Assembly: GCF_934630525.1 (NCBI RefSeq)
Contig: NZ_CAKTVX010000006.1
Span: forward strand, 62,001 to 126,000
Origin: an uncultured Slackia sp.
GTDB taxonomy: Bacteria; Actinomycetota; Coriobacteriia; Coriobacteriales; Eggerthellaceae
Length of the DNA: 64,000 nt
Direction: 5' to 3'
The translations under genes were made by a program, and so were the position numbers. The notes beneath the pieces are model-generated. The model saw only the letters and a list, made by a program, of their open reading frames with translations. It was not told the DNA's origin and ran no database searches. Shown piece by piece: positions 16,313-25,410 of the stretch; the first letter of the stretch is position 1; each line of letters opens with the position of its first letter.

Positions 16313-18171
16313 TGAACACCTTGACTGACAAGCTGGCTCAAAAGCAGCTCGCCATTGAAGGCAAGCCGCTTGGACCCGGCAGCCATACCGAGCACGAGGG
16401 CAAAACGATGACGGGCGCCCAGGCGATTATTGCTTCGCTTGAGGCCGAAGGCGTCGATACCGTGTTCGGTTACCCCGGTGGCCAGGCCATCAAAATTTAC
16501 GATGCACTGTACGACAGCAAGAAGCTGCACCATGTGCTCGCCCGCCACGAGCAGGGCGCCACGCACATGGCCGATGGTTACGCGCGCGCCACGGGCAAGG
16601 TTGGCGTTGTGCTGGTAACGAGCGGCCCGGGCGCCACGAACACGGTGACGGGCATCGCGACCGCATACATGGATTCCATTCCCATGGTGGTTATTACGGG
16701 CCAGGTCACGCGCGGCGTTATTGGCACCGACTCGTTCCAGGAATCCGACATCGTGGGCATCACCATGCCTATCGTGAAGCACAGCTTCCTTCTGCAGTCG
16801 ACCGACGACCTTACCGAGACGTTCCGCGAGGCCTTCTACATTGCTTCGACCGGCCGTCCGGGTCCCGTGCTCATCGACATTCCGAGCGATTTGCAGGGTG
16901 CCGAAATGGTGTTCCACTATCCCGATAGCGTGAACATTCCCAGCTATCGCCCCACGTACAAGGGCAATGCCAAGCAAATCAAGCAGGCGACCGCGCTTAT
17001 TGAGACCTCGAAGCGTCCGCTGCTCTACGCAGGCGGCGGCATCGTGAGTTCCCACGCGTGCCAGGAATTGAAGGCGCTCGCGGAAGCTATGCAGATCCCC
17101 GTGGTTACCACGCTGCTCGGCAAAGGTTGTTTCCCCAGCTCGCATCCGTTGAGCTTGGGCCCCGTGGGCATGCATGGCTCCAAGTACGCCAACATGGCTA
17201 TGACGGAATGCGACCTCATCATTGCCGCCGGCGCCCGCTTCAGCGATCGCGTGACCGGCAAGCTCGATGAATTCGCGCCGAACGCCAAGGTCATCCATAT
17301 CGATATCGACCCGGCCGAAATCGGCAAGATTCGCGAGGCGAACGTGCCTATCGTCGGCGACGCCCAGGGCATTCTGGGCGGCATCGTGGCCCAGCTCGAG
17401 AAATCGGGCGCTGAGCCCGTCGACGCCGAATGGGTCGAAACGGTGGATGAATGGCGTGAGCGCTGGCCGTATTACGACGACCAGTTCAACGACTATCCGA
17501 ACCAGATTGTTCCCGAGGTTGCGCTCGACGAACTTTCCAAGCAGCTCGACTCCGATAACTCCATCGTGACGACCGAGGTTGGCCAGCATCAGATGTGGGC
17601 CCACCAGCACATTGGCCGCGAGCATGCGCGCTCGTTCCTTTCGAGCGGCGGCTTGGGCACCATGGGCTTCGGTTTCCCCGCGGCTATCGGCGCCAAGTTC
17701 GGCTGCCCCGACAAGCAGGTCGTGTGCGTTGCCGGCGACGGCTCGTTCCAGATGAACAGCCAGGAAATGGCGACCGCGGCTATCAACAACGCCGCCGTGA
17801 AGGTGTTCCTGCTCGACAATCGCGCCCTGGGCATGGTGCATCAGTGGCAGAAGCTGTTCTATCACGAGCGCTATTCGTCCACGATTCTCGACCCAGTGCC
17901 CGATTTCGTGAAGCTCGCCGACGCATACGGTTGGGAAGGCGAGCGCATCGAGAAGCCCGAAGAGGTGGCTCCCGCGATTGCGCGCATGCTTGCGAGCGAT
18001 AAGCCGTATTTGCTCGACGTTGCCATTTCTCCTGACCAGAACGTGTATCCCATGGTTGCGCCGGGCGCTGCGCTCGACAACGTGATTGGCGCGATTGACG
18101 TTACGCTTGGCGCTGTTCGCGTGAACGGCAAAGGCGTCGGCAAGAAGGACGAAAAGGAGGGCGAGGAATAA
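16309..18171 (+). CDS. ilvB: Acetolactate synthase, large catalytic subunit
   Basis: Thiamine-diphosphate enzyme condensing pyruvate with pyruvate or 2-oxobutyrate, the first common step to branched-chain amino acids. In 620 residues it shows the N-terminal PYR domain with the catalytic Glu in LARHEQGATHMADGYARA (about 80-95), the central domain, and the PP domain with the TPP motif GDGSFQMNSQEMATA...NN (about 474-492). GLGTMGFGFPAAIG is present. An N-terminal extension of about 28 residues precedes the usual start MTGAQAIIASLEAEG. Start codons ATGATG at 16309/16312 overlap the ilvD stop. Confidence 0.96.
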   Translation: MMNTLTDKLAQKQLAIEGKPLGPGSHTEHEGKTMTGAQAIIASLEAEGVDTVFGYPGGQAIKIYDALYDSKKLHHVLARHEQGATHMADGYARATGKVGVVLVTSGPGATNTVTGIATAYMDSIPMVVITGQVTRGVIGTDSFQESDIVGITMPIVKHSFLLQSTDDLTETFREAFYIASTGRPGPVLIDIPSDLQGAEMVFHYPDSVNIPSYRPTYKGNAKQIKQATALIETSKRPLLYAGGGIVSSHACQELKALAEAMQIPVVTTLLGKGCFPSSHPLSLGPVGMHGSKYANMAMTECDLIIAAGARFSDRVTGKLDEFAPNAKVIHIDIDPAEIGKIREANVPIVGDAQGILGGIVAQLEKSGAEPVDAEWVETVDEWRERWPYYDDQFNDYPNQIVPEVALDELSKQLDSDNSIVTTEVGQHQMWAHQHIGREHARSFLSSGGLGTMGFGFPAAIGAKFGCPDKQVVCVAGDGSFQMNSQEMATAAINNAAVKVFLLDNRALGMVHQWQKLFYHERYSSTILDPVPDFVKLADAYGWEGERIEKPEEVAPAIARMLASDKPYLLDVAISPDQNVYPMVAPGAALDNVIGAIDVTLGAVRVNGKGVGKKDEKEGEE

Positions 18172-18653
18172 TGAAGCACATCCTTTCCGTGTTGGTTGAA
18201 AACAAGTCGGGCGTGCTCTCGCGCGTGACCGGCATGATTTCGCGCCGTGGCTTCAACATTGAGTCGCTTACCGTTGCCCCTACCGAAGACTCCACGATGA
18301 GCCGCCTTACGGCAATCGTGAACGCCGACGAGGTTGGCTACGAGCAAATCACCAAGCAGCTGCACAAGTTGGTGAGCGTGTACAAGATCACCGACCTCAC
18401 CGACGAAGACGCAATCGAGCGCGAGCTGGCATTGTTCAAGGTGAGCGCACCGGCCGATCGCCGTCACGAGATTATCGAGATCGCGAACGTCTTCCGAGCC
18501 AATATCGTGGACGTGGGTAAAAATTCGCTCACGATCGAAGCGACGGGTGACGAAAGCAAGCTCGAGGCGATGGAGGACCTCTTCCGAGCCTACGGTCTGA
18601 AGCAGCTCGTTCGAACCGGCAAAATCGCCATGTCGAGGAATTCGAAGGACTAG
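18171..18653 (+). CDS. ilvN: Acetolactate synthase, small regulatory subunit
   Basis: Regulatory partner of IlvB; binds valine for feedback inhibition and boosts activity. The 160 residues contain an N-terminal ACT domain (HILSVLVENKSGVLSRVTGM, then RGFNIESLTVAPTEDSTMSR) and the C-terminal small-subunit domain (ELALFKV...VDVGKNSLTIEATGDE). The start overlaps the ilvB stop by one base (TAATG), with AAGGAGGGCGAGG as Shine-Dalgarno inside ilvB. Length and motifs are normal. Confidence 0.95.
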   Translation: MKHILSVLVENKSGVLSRVTGMISRRGFNIESLTVAPTEDSTMSRLTAIVNADEVGYEQITKQLHKLVSVYKITDLTDEDAIERELALFKVSAPADRRHEIIEIANVFRANIVDVGKNSLTIEATGDESKLEAMEDLFRAYGLKQLVRTGKIAMSRNSKD

Positions 18654-18685
18654 CCAAGTCATTCTTCGACGATCGGTCTGTCCAG

Positions 18686-18814
18686 CAGGGCTTGGTACGC
18701 GGAGGAACGTGCAGCGTGCTCAAACAGTCCTGAGCTCGCACGAACAGCACATTAAGTGCTGTTCGGCTCGTGCGGAACTGCGCCATGCACGCTCCGCCGC
18801 GCGCCAAGCCCTTG
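18686..18814. repeat. Nested inverted repeat between ilvN and ilvC, with type B palindrome inside
   Basis: Imperfect outer arms (18686-18716 with 18781-18814; both start from the sequence CAGGGCTTGG or its complement) enclose a 51-base repeat at 18727-18777. The repeat's core is CGAACAGCAC-ATTAA-GTGCTGTTCG. Its only other copy in the window is at 28732-28781 on the minus strand. There is no U tract, so it may act as an RNA-processing or stability element that changes ilvC output relative to ilvN rather than as a terminator. Confidence 0.8.
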
Positions 18815-18852
18815 CAAAGTTGTTGTATGCAGTCAAAGAAAAGGAGAAACTC

Positions 18853-19857
18853 ATGGCTGTTACTATCTATTACGAAAATGACGTGAACCCCGAAGTCATC
18901 AAGGGTAAGAAGGTTGCGATTATCGGTTATGGCTCGCAGGGCCATGCCCATGCGCTCAACCTCATGGACTCGGGCGTCGACGTTCGCGTTGGTCTGCGCG
19001 AAGGCTCCAAGAGCTGGGCTAAGGCTGAAGAGGCTGGTCTGAAGGTCATGCTCGAGGACGAGGCTGCCGAAGAAGCCGACGTCATCATGATTCTTATTCC
19101 CGATGAGCTGCAGCCTGAGGTTTACGAGCAGCACATCGCTCCGCACCTGCATGCTGGCGACACGCTCGCTTTCGCTCATGGCTTCAACATCCACTATGGC
19201 TACATCAAGGCCCCCGAGGACGTCAACGTCATCATGTGCGCTCCTAAGGGCCCGGGTCACATCGTGCGCCGCCAGTTCACCGAGGGCTCTGGCGTGCCCG
19301 ACCTGGCTTGCGTCGCTCAGGACGCTACCGGCGATGCTTGGGATATCGCCATGTCCTACTGCTGGGGCGTTGGCGGTGCCCGTTCCGGCATCATCAAGGC
19401 GACCTTCGCGCAGGAGACCGAGGAAGACCTCTTCGGTGAGCAGGCTGTTCTTTGCGGCGGCCTCGTTGAGCTCGTGAAGGCTGGTTTTGAGACCCTGACC
19501 GAGGCTGGCTATCCGCCCGAGCTCGCGTACTTCGAGTGCTATCACGAGATGAAGATGATCGTCGACCTCATGTACGAGTCGGGCATTCACTTCATGAACT
19601 ACTCCATCTCCAACACGGCTGAGTACGGCGAGTACTATGCCGGCCCGAAGGTCATCAACGAGCAGTCTCGCGAGGCCATGAAGGAAATCCTCACTCGCAT
19701 CCAGAACGGCGAGTTTGCCAAGGAATTCGTTGCCGACTGCAAGAACGGCCACAAGTGGCTCTTCGAGCAGCGCGAGGCCATCAACAACCACGAGATCGAG
19801 AAGACGGGCGCGAAGATTCGCGACATGTTCTCCTGGGTCAAGAGCGACGAAGAGTAA
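18853..19857 (+). CDS. ilvC: Ketol-acid reductoisomerase (class I)
   Basis: Converts acetolactate or acetohydroxybutyrate to the dihydroxy acid using NAD(P)H and Mg2+. At 334 residues it is a short class I enzyme. The N-terminal Rossmann domain has GYGSQGHAHALNLMDSG and VRVGLREGSKSW (cofactor-specificity loop). FAHGFNIHYG, CAPKGPGHIVRRQF and the knotted C-terminal metal-binding part, with EQAVLCGG and YFECYHEMKMIVDLMYE, follow. I chose ATG 18853 after AAGGAG; the longer upstream frame would run through the palindromic repeat and has no family match. It ends the ilv cluster and a strong terminator follows. Confidence 0.96.
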   Translation: MAVTIYYENDVNPEVIKGKKVAIIGYGSQGHAHALNLMDSGVDVRVGLREGSKSWAKAEEAGLKVMLEDEAAEEADVIMILIPDELQPEVYEQHIAPHLHAGDTLAFAHGFNIHYGYIKAPEDVNVIMCAPKGPGHIVRRQFTEGSGVPDLACVAQDATGDAWDIAMSYCWGVGGARSGIIKATFAQETEEDLFGEQAVLCGGLVELVKAGFETLTEAGYPPELAYFECYHEMKMIVDLMYESGIHFMNYSISNTAEYGEYYAGPKVINEQSREAMKEILTRIQNGEFAKEFVADCKNGHKWLFEQREAINNHEIEKTGAKIRDMFSWVKSDEE

Positions 19858-19872
19858 GAACGACGCGCATTT

Positions 19873-19899
19873 AAAAAGGAGCCGAAAGGCTCCTTTTTT
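19873..19899 (+). terminator. ilv operon terminator
   Basis: AAAAAGGAGCC-GAAA-GGCTCCTTTTTT: an 11-bp stem with GAAA tetraloop and U tract directly after ilvC. Confidence 0.9.
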
Positions 19900-20007
19900 G
19901 TTTGCGATGACGTCTCTCGCCGGGTTGGCGTTTTGGTGCGCTGGTGTTGCGCAGGGGCGTGTTTTGCCGAGCTTGCCGCGCTTTGAGGAATTGTCGCGCT
20001 TTCGGCT

Positions 20008-20370
20008 CTATTCGATGATGGAACTCAAAATCGAACTTGCGATGCTGATCACGATGCTCGCGATGAATGCGCTGCCGAATGACGCGATATAGAAATCAAC
20101 GCCGAACAGCCCGCCCGAAATGCCCGATGCCAAGTACAGCATTGCCGTATTCACGACCAGGTAAAACAGGCCGAACGTGAGCACCGTGATAGGCAGGCTC
20201 AACGCTTGGAGAATAGGCTTCACGGCCATATTGAGCAAGGCAAGCACAATTGCGAACGCCACGACGTCGATGACGGAATTGCCCGCCGTGGCAAACCCAA
20301 TGCCAGGAACGAGCCAAACGGTAAACGCAACGGCAAGGGCGGTAATGAGCCAACGAACGATGAACTTCAT
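20008..20370 (-). CDS. Phage holin family IV-type small membrane protein
   Basis: A 120-residue integral membrane protein with four hydrophobic segments (about 5-28, 33-52, 56-80 and 88-115). The pattern ALLNMAVKPILQALSLPITVLTFGLF is the hallmark of the family named for mycobacteriophage four-helix holins. That family is widespread as chromosomal genes of unknown role, so true holin activity is not implied. ATG 20370 follows AAAGG. It lies just downstream of the HNH gene on the same strand (22-bp gap) and is probably co-transcribed with it. Confidence 0.8.
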   Translation of the reverse strand: MKFIVRWLITALAVAFTVWLVPGIGFATAGNSVIDVVAFAIVLALLNMAVKPILQALSLPITVLTFGLFYLVVNTAMLYLASGISGGLFGVDFYIASFGSAFIASIVISIASSILSSIIE

Positions 20371-20391
20371 GATGGTGCCTTTCTGCGAGTC

Positions 20392-22776
20392 TTACTGGGT
20401 TGCTTTTGCTTTGGCGTCTCCTTCGGCTTCCGCGTTTCGGTTTTGCTTTTCGGACCCCTTGTTTTCGGCGGGTTCTTTCTTGCGTCGCCTCCTTCGGTGG
20501 CGCTTGCCTTCGGAAGCCTTGCCCTCGGGGGCCTTACCTTCCGTTGCCGTGTTTTCTTCGGGTTTGGCCTGAGACGCCTCATCCAGCTTGGCCGCTTCCT
20601 TCGGTTTCTTTGAGTTGATGATATCAAGGCTTTGCTTCAATGGGCCATTTGGAAGCGATTTGTAAACCGGCTTGGTCGCTTCTTCGCGCAGCAGTTCTTC
20701 GGTGCACGCGGCAACGATTTCGTCGTCGCGAATGAGCTTGCGCACAGAAGTCCTCATGAGTTTTTGGAAATTGCCGAGCAGCGAATGCGTCGTTTGCGGC
20801 AACTCCGGTTGGCCGTGTTTTGCGCGGGTCTGTGCATCTTGCGCGATAAGGCGAATGCAGACAAGGCACGCGTCGAAAGCGCATACCTCATCGGGGCAGG
20901 TGAGGAAGGGCTTGAATGCCTTGTACACCGGTTTCGCGGCGGAAGCGAACTGCTTGCTGCTGGCATCGTCTTTGCGAGAAAGCTTGCGCGCCGCTTTCAG
21001 GTACGCCTTGGTCTCGCGCGCAAGTGCTTCGCGCGCGGCGGCCCAATCGATTTCTGCCGTATCGCGCTTCGGATCTGCTAAATGCTCGCAGCGTTTAGCA
21101 GATTTCTGGTCGGCCTGACTCGAAGAAGAGGATTGCTTCGAAGAAGAGGCCCGTCTTGAAGAAACGGCTTGTTCTGAAGGATCGGCCTGATCAGAAGGAA
21201 TGGGTTGTTTCGAAGAGTCGACCTGCTCTGAAGAAACTCCCTGTTCAGATGGCGTATTCTGACAAGGGGACATATTCTGGCAAGAAGGTTCAATCTGTTC
21301 GGAAACCTCCGCTTCCGCCAATGCTTCGACGATGGAGGCTTCATCGATGTCGGCTTTCCCCTCTGCGGCGGCGACCTCATCGATGTCGGCTTCGTCTTCT
21401 GCGGTGATGACGGCTTCTTCGATAACAGCTTCACCCTCTGCGGCAGCGCCTTCTTCAATCGCGATTTCGCACTCTGTCGCGATGAGGGCGTCCTGGGGGT
21501 ATTCGCTCGCGCGCTCGGCTTCTGTGCTTGTCTCGTCGAGAATATCGCTTTCGACCTGCGATCCTTCGCTCGCGATCTGCTTTTGAGCCTCGCGTCGGGC
21601 CGCTTTTTCCTCGGCGCGACGGGCTTCGGCGCGCTTTTTGCTCGCGCGCCGTTTGGCCGCTTTGGTTGGACCTTCTCCGTTAATCATTTCCTGTGCGCGG
21701 GCACCCGAGCGCACGCAGACCGCGTCGAGTTTTTCGGCTACTTCGGCCAGGCCCTCTTCGGCAGCCGTTTGAAGGCTCGATTTCTCTTCGGCCTTATGAT
21801 CGCCACGTGCGGGAATCGCCGCCAATTCGGCCGCTTCTGCAGCCGCTTTTTCCTCGGCGGCTCGCTTTTCAGCTTCGCATTGGGCCTCTTCCGCGCGCTT
21901 TATGGCAAGAATTTCAGGAGCTTCGGGCGTAGCGAATACGCCCGCTTCGTCAAGCACGGGCAGAGGGTTGCAGGTAAACGTGCCGGCAGGCGCTTCAACG
22001 GGGATTATTTCCGCGCGGTTCGGTTTTTGCGATTCGCCGGCCGAAATCTCTGGGGCGTCGAGCGCCTCGCTATTATTCGCGCTGTCATCTGCAATCGCGT
22101 TTTTGGTCGTCTTGGGTGTCTCGAGCGCGCGTTTGAGCGCCTTCTTCTTTACGCGGCGCAGCTTCATTGCGCCCATGGGCTTCACTTCCGCGAGAAGCCC
22201 GGCGTCGCGCACAGCGTCGTCGAGCGGCGCAGTTAGGCCGCAGGGCCCCATGTTATGGATGCGCGTGTGCTCGTCGTGCGTGAGCACCATGAGGTTTACC
22301 AGGCGATCGTCGGTGCGGTATCCATTAACGTGATGAACTTCATGTTCGGCATCGCCTTTTTTGAAATCGAGGAATGCCATGGCCACGAGCACCGAACGGT
22401 ACACGCGTTTCTTGTGAGCCATGCCGCCGCGGCGGCCGCGTCGCGATGGGTGTTGCTCTTCGGGCTTGTAGGCGATTTGGTAGCGCCCGTTCGCGAGCAT
22501 CATGCGCGGCTCGGACCCGTCGATGAGGCGCACGTTGCCTCGATCCGACACGAGGAACGGCGTGAGGCCGCAGTACACCTGGCGCCACTGCTCGGGCATC
22601 GACCCTTCGAGGTAGGCGACGGCGTCGCGGGCCGTTTTCATGCGTCCGCTTCCGTTTGCGCGCCATCCGCAGGCGTGCAGCGAGATGCGGTCGGAGTTGC
22701 GAAGGTATTCGGTTGGTCGGAATCCTTGGCGATAGAGCCATAAGAATTCGCGAAGGTCTTTGAAAAATGATGGCAT
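20392..22776 (-). CDS. HNH-motif protein with long low-complexity tail
   Basis: A 794-residue protein. The first 170 residues hold an HNH nuclease-like domain with AEHEVHHVNGYRTDDRLVNL and LTHDEHTRIHN (about 118-150), as in HNH_3/NUMOD-linked endonucleases. After it come about 450 residues of Ala/Glu/Lys-rich and then Ser/Gln-rich sequence with short imperfect repeats (SSEQ, SSKQ, SDQA). A second compact region follows (about 640-740, ending near LPNGPLKQSLDIINSKKP), then a basic tail with RHRRRRRKK. A copy of the 29-bp type A repeat lies inside the frame at 21074-21102, encoding KSAKRCEHLAD. ATG 22776 follows AAAGG. Nuclease activity is inferred; the role of the tail is unknown, possibly nucleic-acid binding. 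Confidence 0.75.
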   Translation of the reverse strand: MPSFFKDLREFLWLYRQGFRPTEYLRNSDRISLHACGWRANGSGRMKTARDAVAYLEGSMPEQWRQVYCGLTPFLVSDRGNVRLIDGSEPRMMLANGRYQIAYKPEEQHPSRRGRRGGMAHKKRVYRSVLVAMAFLDFKKGDAEHEVHHVNGYRTDDRLVNLMVLTHDEHTRIHNMGPCGLTAPLDDAVRDAGLLAEVKPMGAMKLRRVKKKALKRALETPKTTKNAIADDSANNSEALDAPEISAGESQKPNRAEIIPVEAPAGTFTCNPLPVLDEAGVFATPEAPEILAIKRAEEAQCEAEKRAAEEKAAAEAAELAAIPARGDHKAEEKSSLQTAAEEGLAEVAEKLDAVCVRSGARAQEMINGEGPTKAAKRRASKKRAEARRAEEKAARREAQKQIASEGSQVESDILDETSTEAERASEYPQDALIATECEIAIEEGAAAEGEAVIEEAVITAEDEADIDEVAAAEGKADIDEASIVEALAEAEVSEQIEPSCQNMSPCQNTPSEQGVSSEQVDSSKQPIPSDQADPSEQAVSSRRASSSKQSSSSSQADQKSAKRCEHLADPKRDTAEIDWAAAREALARETKAYLKAARKLSRKDDASSKQFASAAKPVYKAFKPFLTCPDEVCAFDACLVCIRLIAQDAQTRAKHGQPELPQTTHSLLGNFQKLMRTSVRKLIRDDEIVAACTEELLREEATKPVYKSLPNGPLKQSLDIINSKKPKEAAKLDEASQAKPEENTATEGKAPEGKASEGKRHRRRRRKKEPAENKGSEKQNRNAEAEGDAKAKATQ
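21074..21102 (+). repeat. 29-bp type A hairpin repeat, copy 2, inside a coding sequence
   Basis: Arms TCTGCTAAA and TTTAGCAGA flank TGCTCGCAGCG. Differences from copy 1 are compensatory in the arms (T-A pairs changed to C-G), so the hairpin is preserved. It lies in frame within the HNH gene between the Ser/Gln-rich region and the second compact domain. Confidence 0.88.
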
Positions 22777-22937
22777 AGGTGGCCTTTCTTGGTGGCCTTT
22801 GAACGCCGTCACGCGGCGTGGTTTTCCAGCCGCCAATTATACGCGAGTTGCGCGTGGGGCGAAAATGCCTGTGTACGGGGCGTGTTGCCGCGAGTGAGCG
22901 GTGCCGCGCGCGGGCGCCGCATAGTAGAATGGCAGGC

Positions 22938-24539
22938 ATGAAAAGCGGAAATCACAAAAACTCATCTACGGCGCGCGGTGCTGCTGCTCAGCGTCGCAAG
23001 CCGAGTGCTCGACCGGGAAAGGTCGACGAGCGTCGCGTGTCGAAAGGCCGCGGCGCGAAGGGCGATGCGCCCGCGAAAAACGAATTGGCGACCTTCGATG
23101 GCACGAAGCTGAATCGCAAGGGCGGAAATCGCTCGATGGACGCCCGTTCCGGCAAAAACAATCTGGATAGGCCAGGCAAGCCGAGCGATGCGAACAGGTC
23201 AAACAAACCGAGCAAACTGGGCAAGCCAAGCAAACCGAACAAATCGGGAAAGGCATCTAAATCGGGCAAACCGGCCAAGTTCGCCAAGGCTGCGCCGGCC
23301 CGCCGTAACGGCGAGCTTCGCGCGGGCTGCGCTCGAGGAAACGCTGCGCCAGGGGCGTTTTTCTGCCCTATTGACAGCAAATGCGGCGGTTGCGAGTGGC
23401 TTGCTGTGCCGTATGCCGAACAGCTGAAACGCAAGCAGCGCGAAGTCGAGGGCCTTTTCGACGGTTTGCTCGACCCCGAAACGGCGGTGCGGGCTATCCT
23501 GGGCATGGACGACCCGCGTTACTATCGCAACAAGGTCGTGTCGCCCTATGTTGGCATATGGGACAAAAAAGCACGTCAAATGCGTGTTTTGTGTGGAATG
23601 TACGAACGCGGAACGCATCGCGTGATCGATTCTGACGAATGTCTGCTCGAAAATCGCGAAGCCAAGCGCATTATTCTTACGATTCGCGACCTCATGCGCC
23701 GTTTCCGCATTGAGCCTTACGACGAAGACACCGACGAGGGTTTCCTTCGCCATGTGCAGGTGCGCATCGGGCATACGTCGGGCGAAATCATGGTCACGGT
23801 GGTCACGCGTGAAGATCAATTCCCCGGCGCGAAGGGTTTCGTGCGCGCGCTGCGCGAGAAGCACCCGTCCATCACGACGGTCGTGCAGAACGTGAACACG
23901 CGTCAAACGAATGTAATCCTGGGCGATAAGGAGCGCACGCTGTTTGGCCCGGGCTTCATTCTCGATGAGCTGTGTGGGCTGAGCTTCCGCATTTCCTCAA
24001 AATCGTTTTACCAGGTCAACTCAACGCAAACGGAAGTGCTGTATCGTCGCGCGATCGAGATGGCGAAGCTTACGGGTACCGAGGTGCTTATGGACGCGTA
24101 CTGCGGCACGGGCACGATTGGGCTTGTGGCCGCGCGCGGCGTTGACGGCAATCCGGGCGCCGCACGCGTGATTGGCGTTGAGGAGCGCCCCGATGCCGTG
24201 GCCGACGCCCGCAACAATGCGCGTCACAACGGCATCAAGCGAGCCGAATTCGTTGCGGCCGACGCGGGCGAATACATGCACCTCATGGCCGACGAGGGGG
24301 CGCCGCTCGACGTGCTCATGATGGATCCGCCTCGTGCGGGCTCCACGCCGGAATTCCTCAAGGCTGCGTGCGAGCTTGCGCCCAAGCGCATCGTCTACAT
24401 TTCGTGCAACCCGCAAACGCAGGCGCGCGACGCGGCGTTTCTCGCCGAGCGCGGTTGGCGCATCGTGGAAATGCAGCCGGTGGACATGTTCCCGCACACG
24501 AGCCACGCCGAGAATATTATTTTGCTCGAACGGCGATAG
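22938..24539 (+). CDS. 23S rRNA (uracil-5)-methyltransferase, RumA/RlmCD family
   Basis: S-adenosylmethionine-dependent RNA m5U methyltransferase of about 533 residues. A Lys/Ser/Gly-rich N-terminal extension of about 120 residues (repeats of SNKPSK/GKPSK type) probably binds RNA. Iron-sulfur cysteines follow: FFCPIDSKCGGCEWLAVPY, plus a later Cys in IDSDECLLENREAK. The methyltransferase domain has FYQVNSTQTEVLY, LMDAYCGTGTIGLVAA, MMDPPRAG and the catalytic nucleophile in YISCNPQTQARD. A TAGAAT box at 22925-22930 ends seven bases before ATG 22938 and no Shine-Dalgarno is present, suggesting a leaderless message. The ATG at 22929 is the alternative start. Which rRNA position it modifies is not predictable here. 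Confidence 0.9.
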   Translation: MKSGNHKNSSTARGAAAQRRKPSARPGKVDERRVSKGRGAKGDAPAKNELATFDGTKLNRKGGNRSMDARSGKNNLDRPGKPSDANRSNKPSKLGKPSKPNKSGKASKSGKPAKFAKAAPARRNGELRAGCARGNAAPGAFFCPIDSKCGGCEWLAVPYAEQLKRKQREVEGLFDGLLDPETAVRAILGMDDPRYYRNKVVSPYVGIWDKKARQMRVLCGMYERGTHRVIDSDECLLENREAKRIILTIRDLMRRFRIEPYDEDTDEGFLRHVQVRIGHTSGEIMVTVVTREDQFPGAKGFVRALREKHPSITTVVQNVNTRQTNVILGDKERTLFGPGFILDELCGLSFRISSKSFYQVNSTQTEVLYRRAIEMAKLTGTEVLMDAYCGTGTIGLVAARGVDGNPGAARVIGVEERPDAVADARNNARHNGIKRAEFVAADAGEYMHLMADEGAPLDVLMMDPPRAGSTPEFLKAACELAPKRIVYISCNPQTQARDAAFLAERGWRIVEMQPVDMFPHTSHAENIILLERR

Positions 24540-24709
24540 ATATATATAGGTAAGACGAGATTGGTGCAGCGATTCGCGGGCTGTGCGCTTCAGGAATGAG
24601 CCCAAGTGCATCGCGGCGTGCGGATCCATTGAAGGACGGCACGTCGCGTCTCGCCGCCGCGCGACACTGACATGGTCTTCGTTCGATAGAACGCCGGAAA
24701 GGAAAGTTC

Positions 24710-25342
24710 ATGCCCCAGAAAGTTGAAATCATTCTTGCAAGCGGAAGCCCCCGCCGTCGTGAGCTGCTTGAGCGTGAGGGCGTATCGTTCACGGTGCTGA
24801 GCGCCGATGTAGACGAATCTCTCGAACCCGATTTGCTGCGCCAGCCCGAGGAAGCTGCTAAAAAGCTCGCCGAGCGCAAGGCGGGCGCCATTGTGCAGCA
24901 GGTGCTTGGCGACCCCGAATACGTGGGTGCCGCGGCGATCATCGGCGCCGACACCGTAGTTACGGCAAACGGAAAGATCTACGGCAAGCCCGTCGACGAA
25001 GACGACGCGTGCCGCATTCTGGGCGAGCTTTCCGGCCGTCCCCATCAGGTTATCACAGGCGTTTCGGTGTGGCTCGTGAGCGCGCCGCCCAACAAAGAGG
25101 TTTCGCTGGGCTTCCGCACGTTCACTGAAACGAGCCGCGTGACGTTCAAGGAACTCACCGACGAAGTTATCGCCGAATACGTTGCCGGCGGCGAGCCCAT
25201 GGACAAGGCTGGCGCTTACGGCATTCAGGGCGACGGCCGCGCTCTGGTCGAGAGCATCGATGGCGACTTCGACAATATTGTCGGCCTGCCGGTAAAACGC
25301 CTGCTGGATGAATTCTCCGAGATTTTTGAAGCAGCGCAGTAA
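24710..25342 (+). CDS. maf: Maf-type nucleoside triphosphate pyrophosphatase
   Basis: House-cleaning pyrophosphatase hydrolysing dTTP, UTP or modified nucleotides to monophosphates; also linked to septum formation. Of its 210 residues, ILASGSPRRRELLEREGVSF (N-terminal signature), IIGADTVVTANGKIYGKP (about 81-98) and YVAGGEPMDKAGAYGIQGDG (about 160-179) are the family's substrate-binding motifs. ATG 24710 follows GGAAAGGAAAG. A 68-bp gap separates it from tilS, with no terminator, so they may be co-transcribed. Confidence 0.95.
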   Translation: MPQKVEIILASGSPRRRELLEREGVSFTVLSADVDESLEPDLLRQPEEAAKKLAERKAGAIVQQVLGDPEYVGAAAIIGADTVVTANGKIYGKPVDEDDACRILGELSGRPHQVITGVSVWLVSAPPNKEVSLGFRTFTETSRVTFKELTDEVIAEYVAGGEPMDKAGAYGIQGDGRALVESIDGDFDNIVGLPVKRLLDEFSEIFEAAQ

Positions 25343-25410
25343 CGAACGTTTTTCGAAAATGGGCGCCTAGCCGATTCGTCGGCTGGGCGCTTTTGGATGA
25401 TGGGGCCGCC

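Noticed and set aside
20008..20370. Prophage, suggested by the holin-family protein
   Set aside because: No other phage genes are nearby, and this family is common as a chromosomal membrane protein.
20392..22776. Homing endonuclease or group I intron for the HNH protein
   Set aside because: The gene is free-standing, with no interrupted host gene or intron structure around it.
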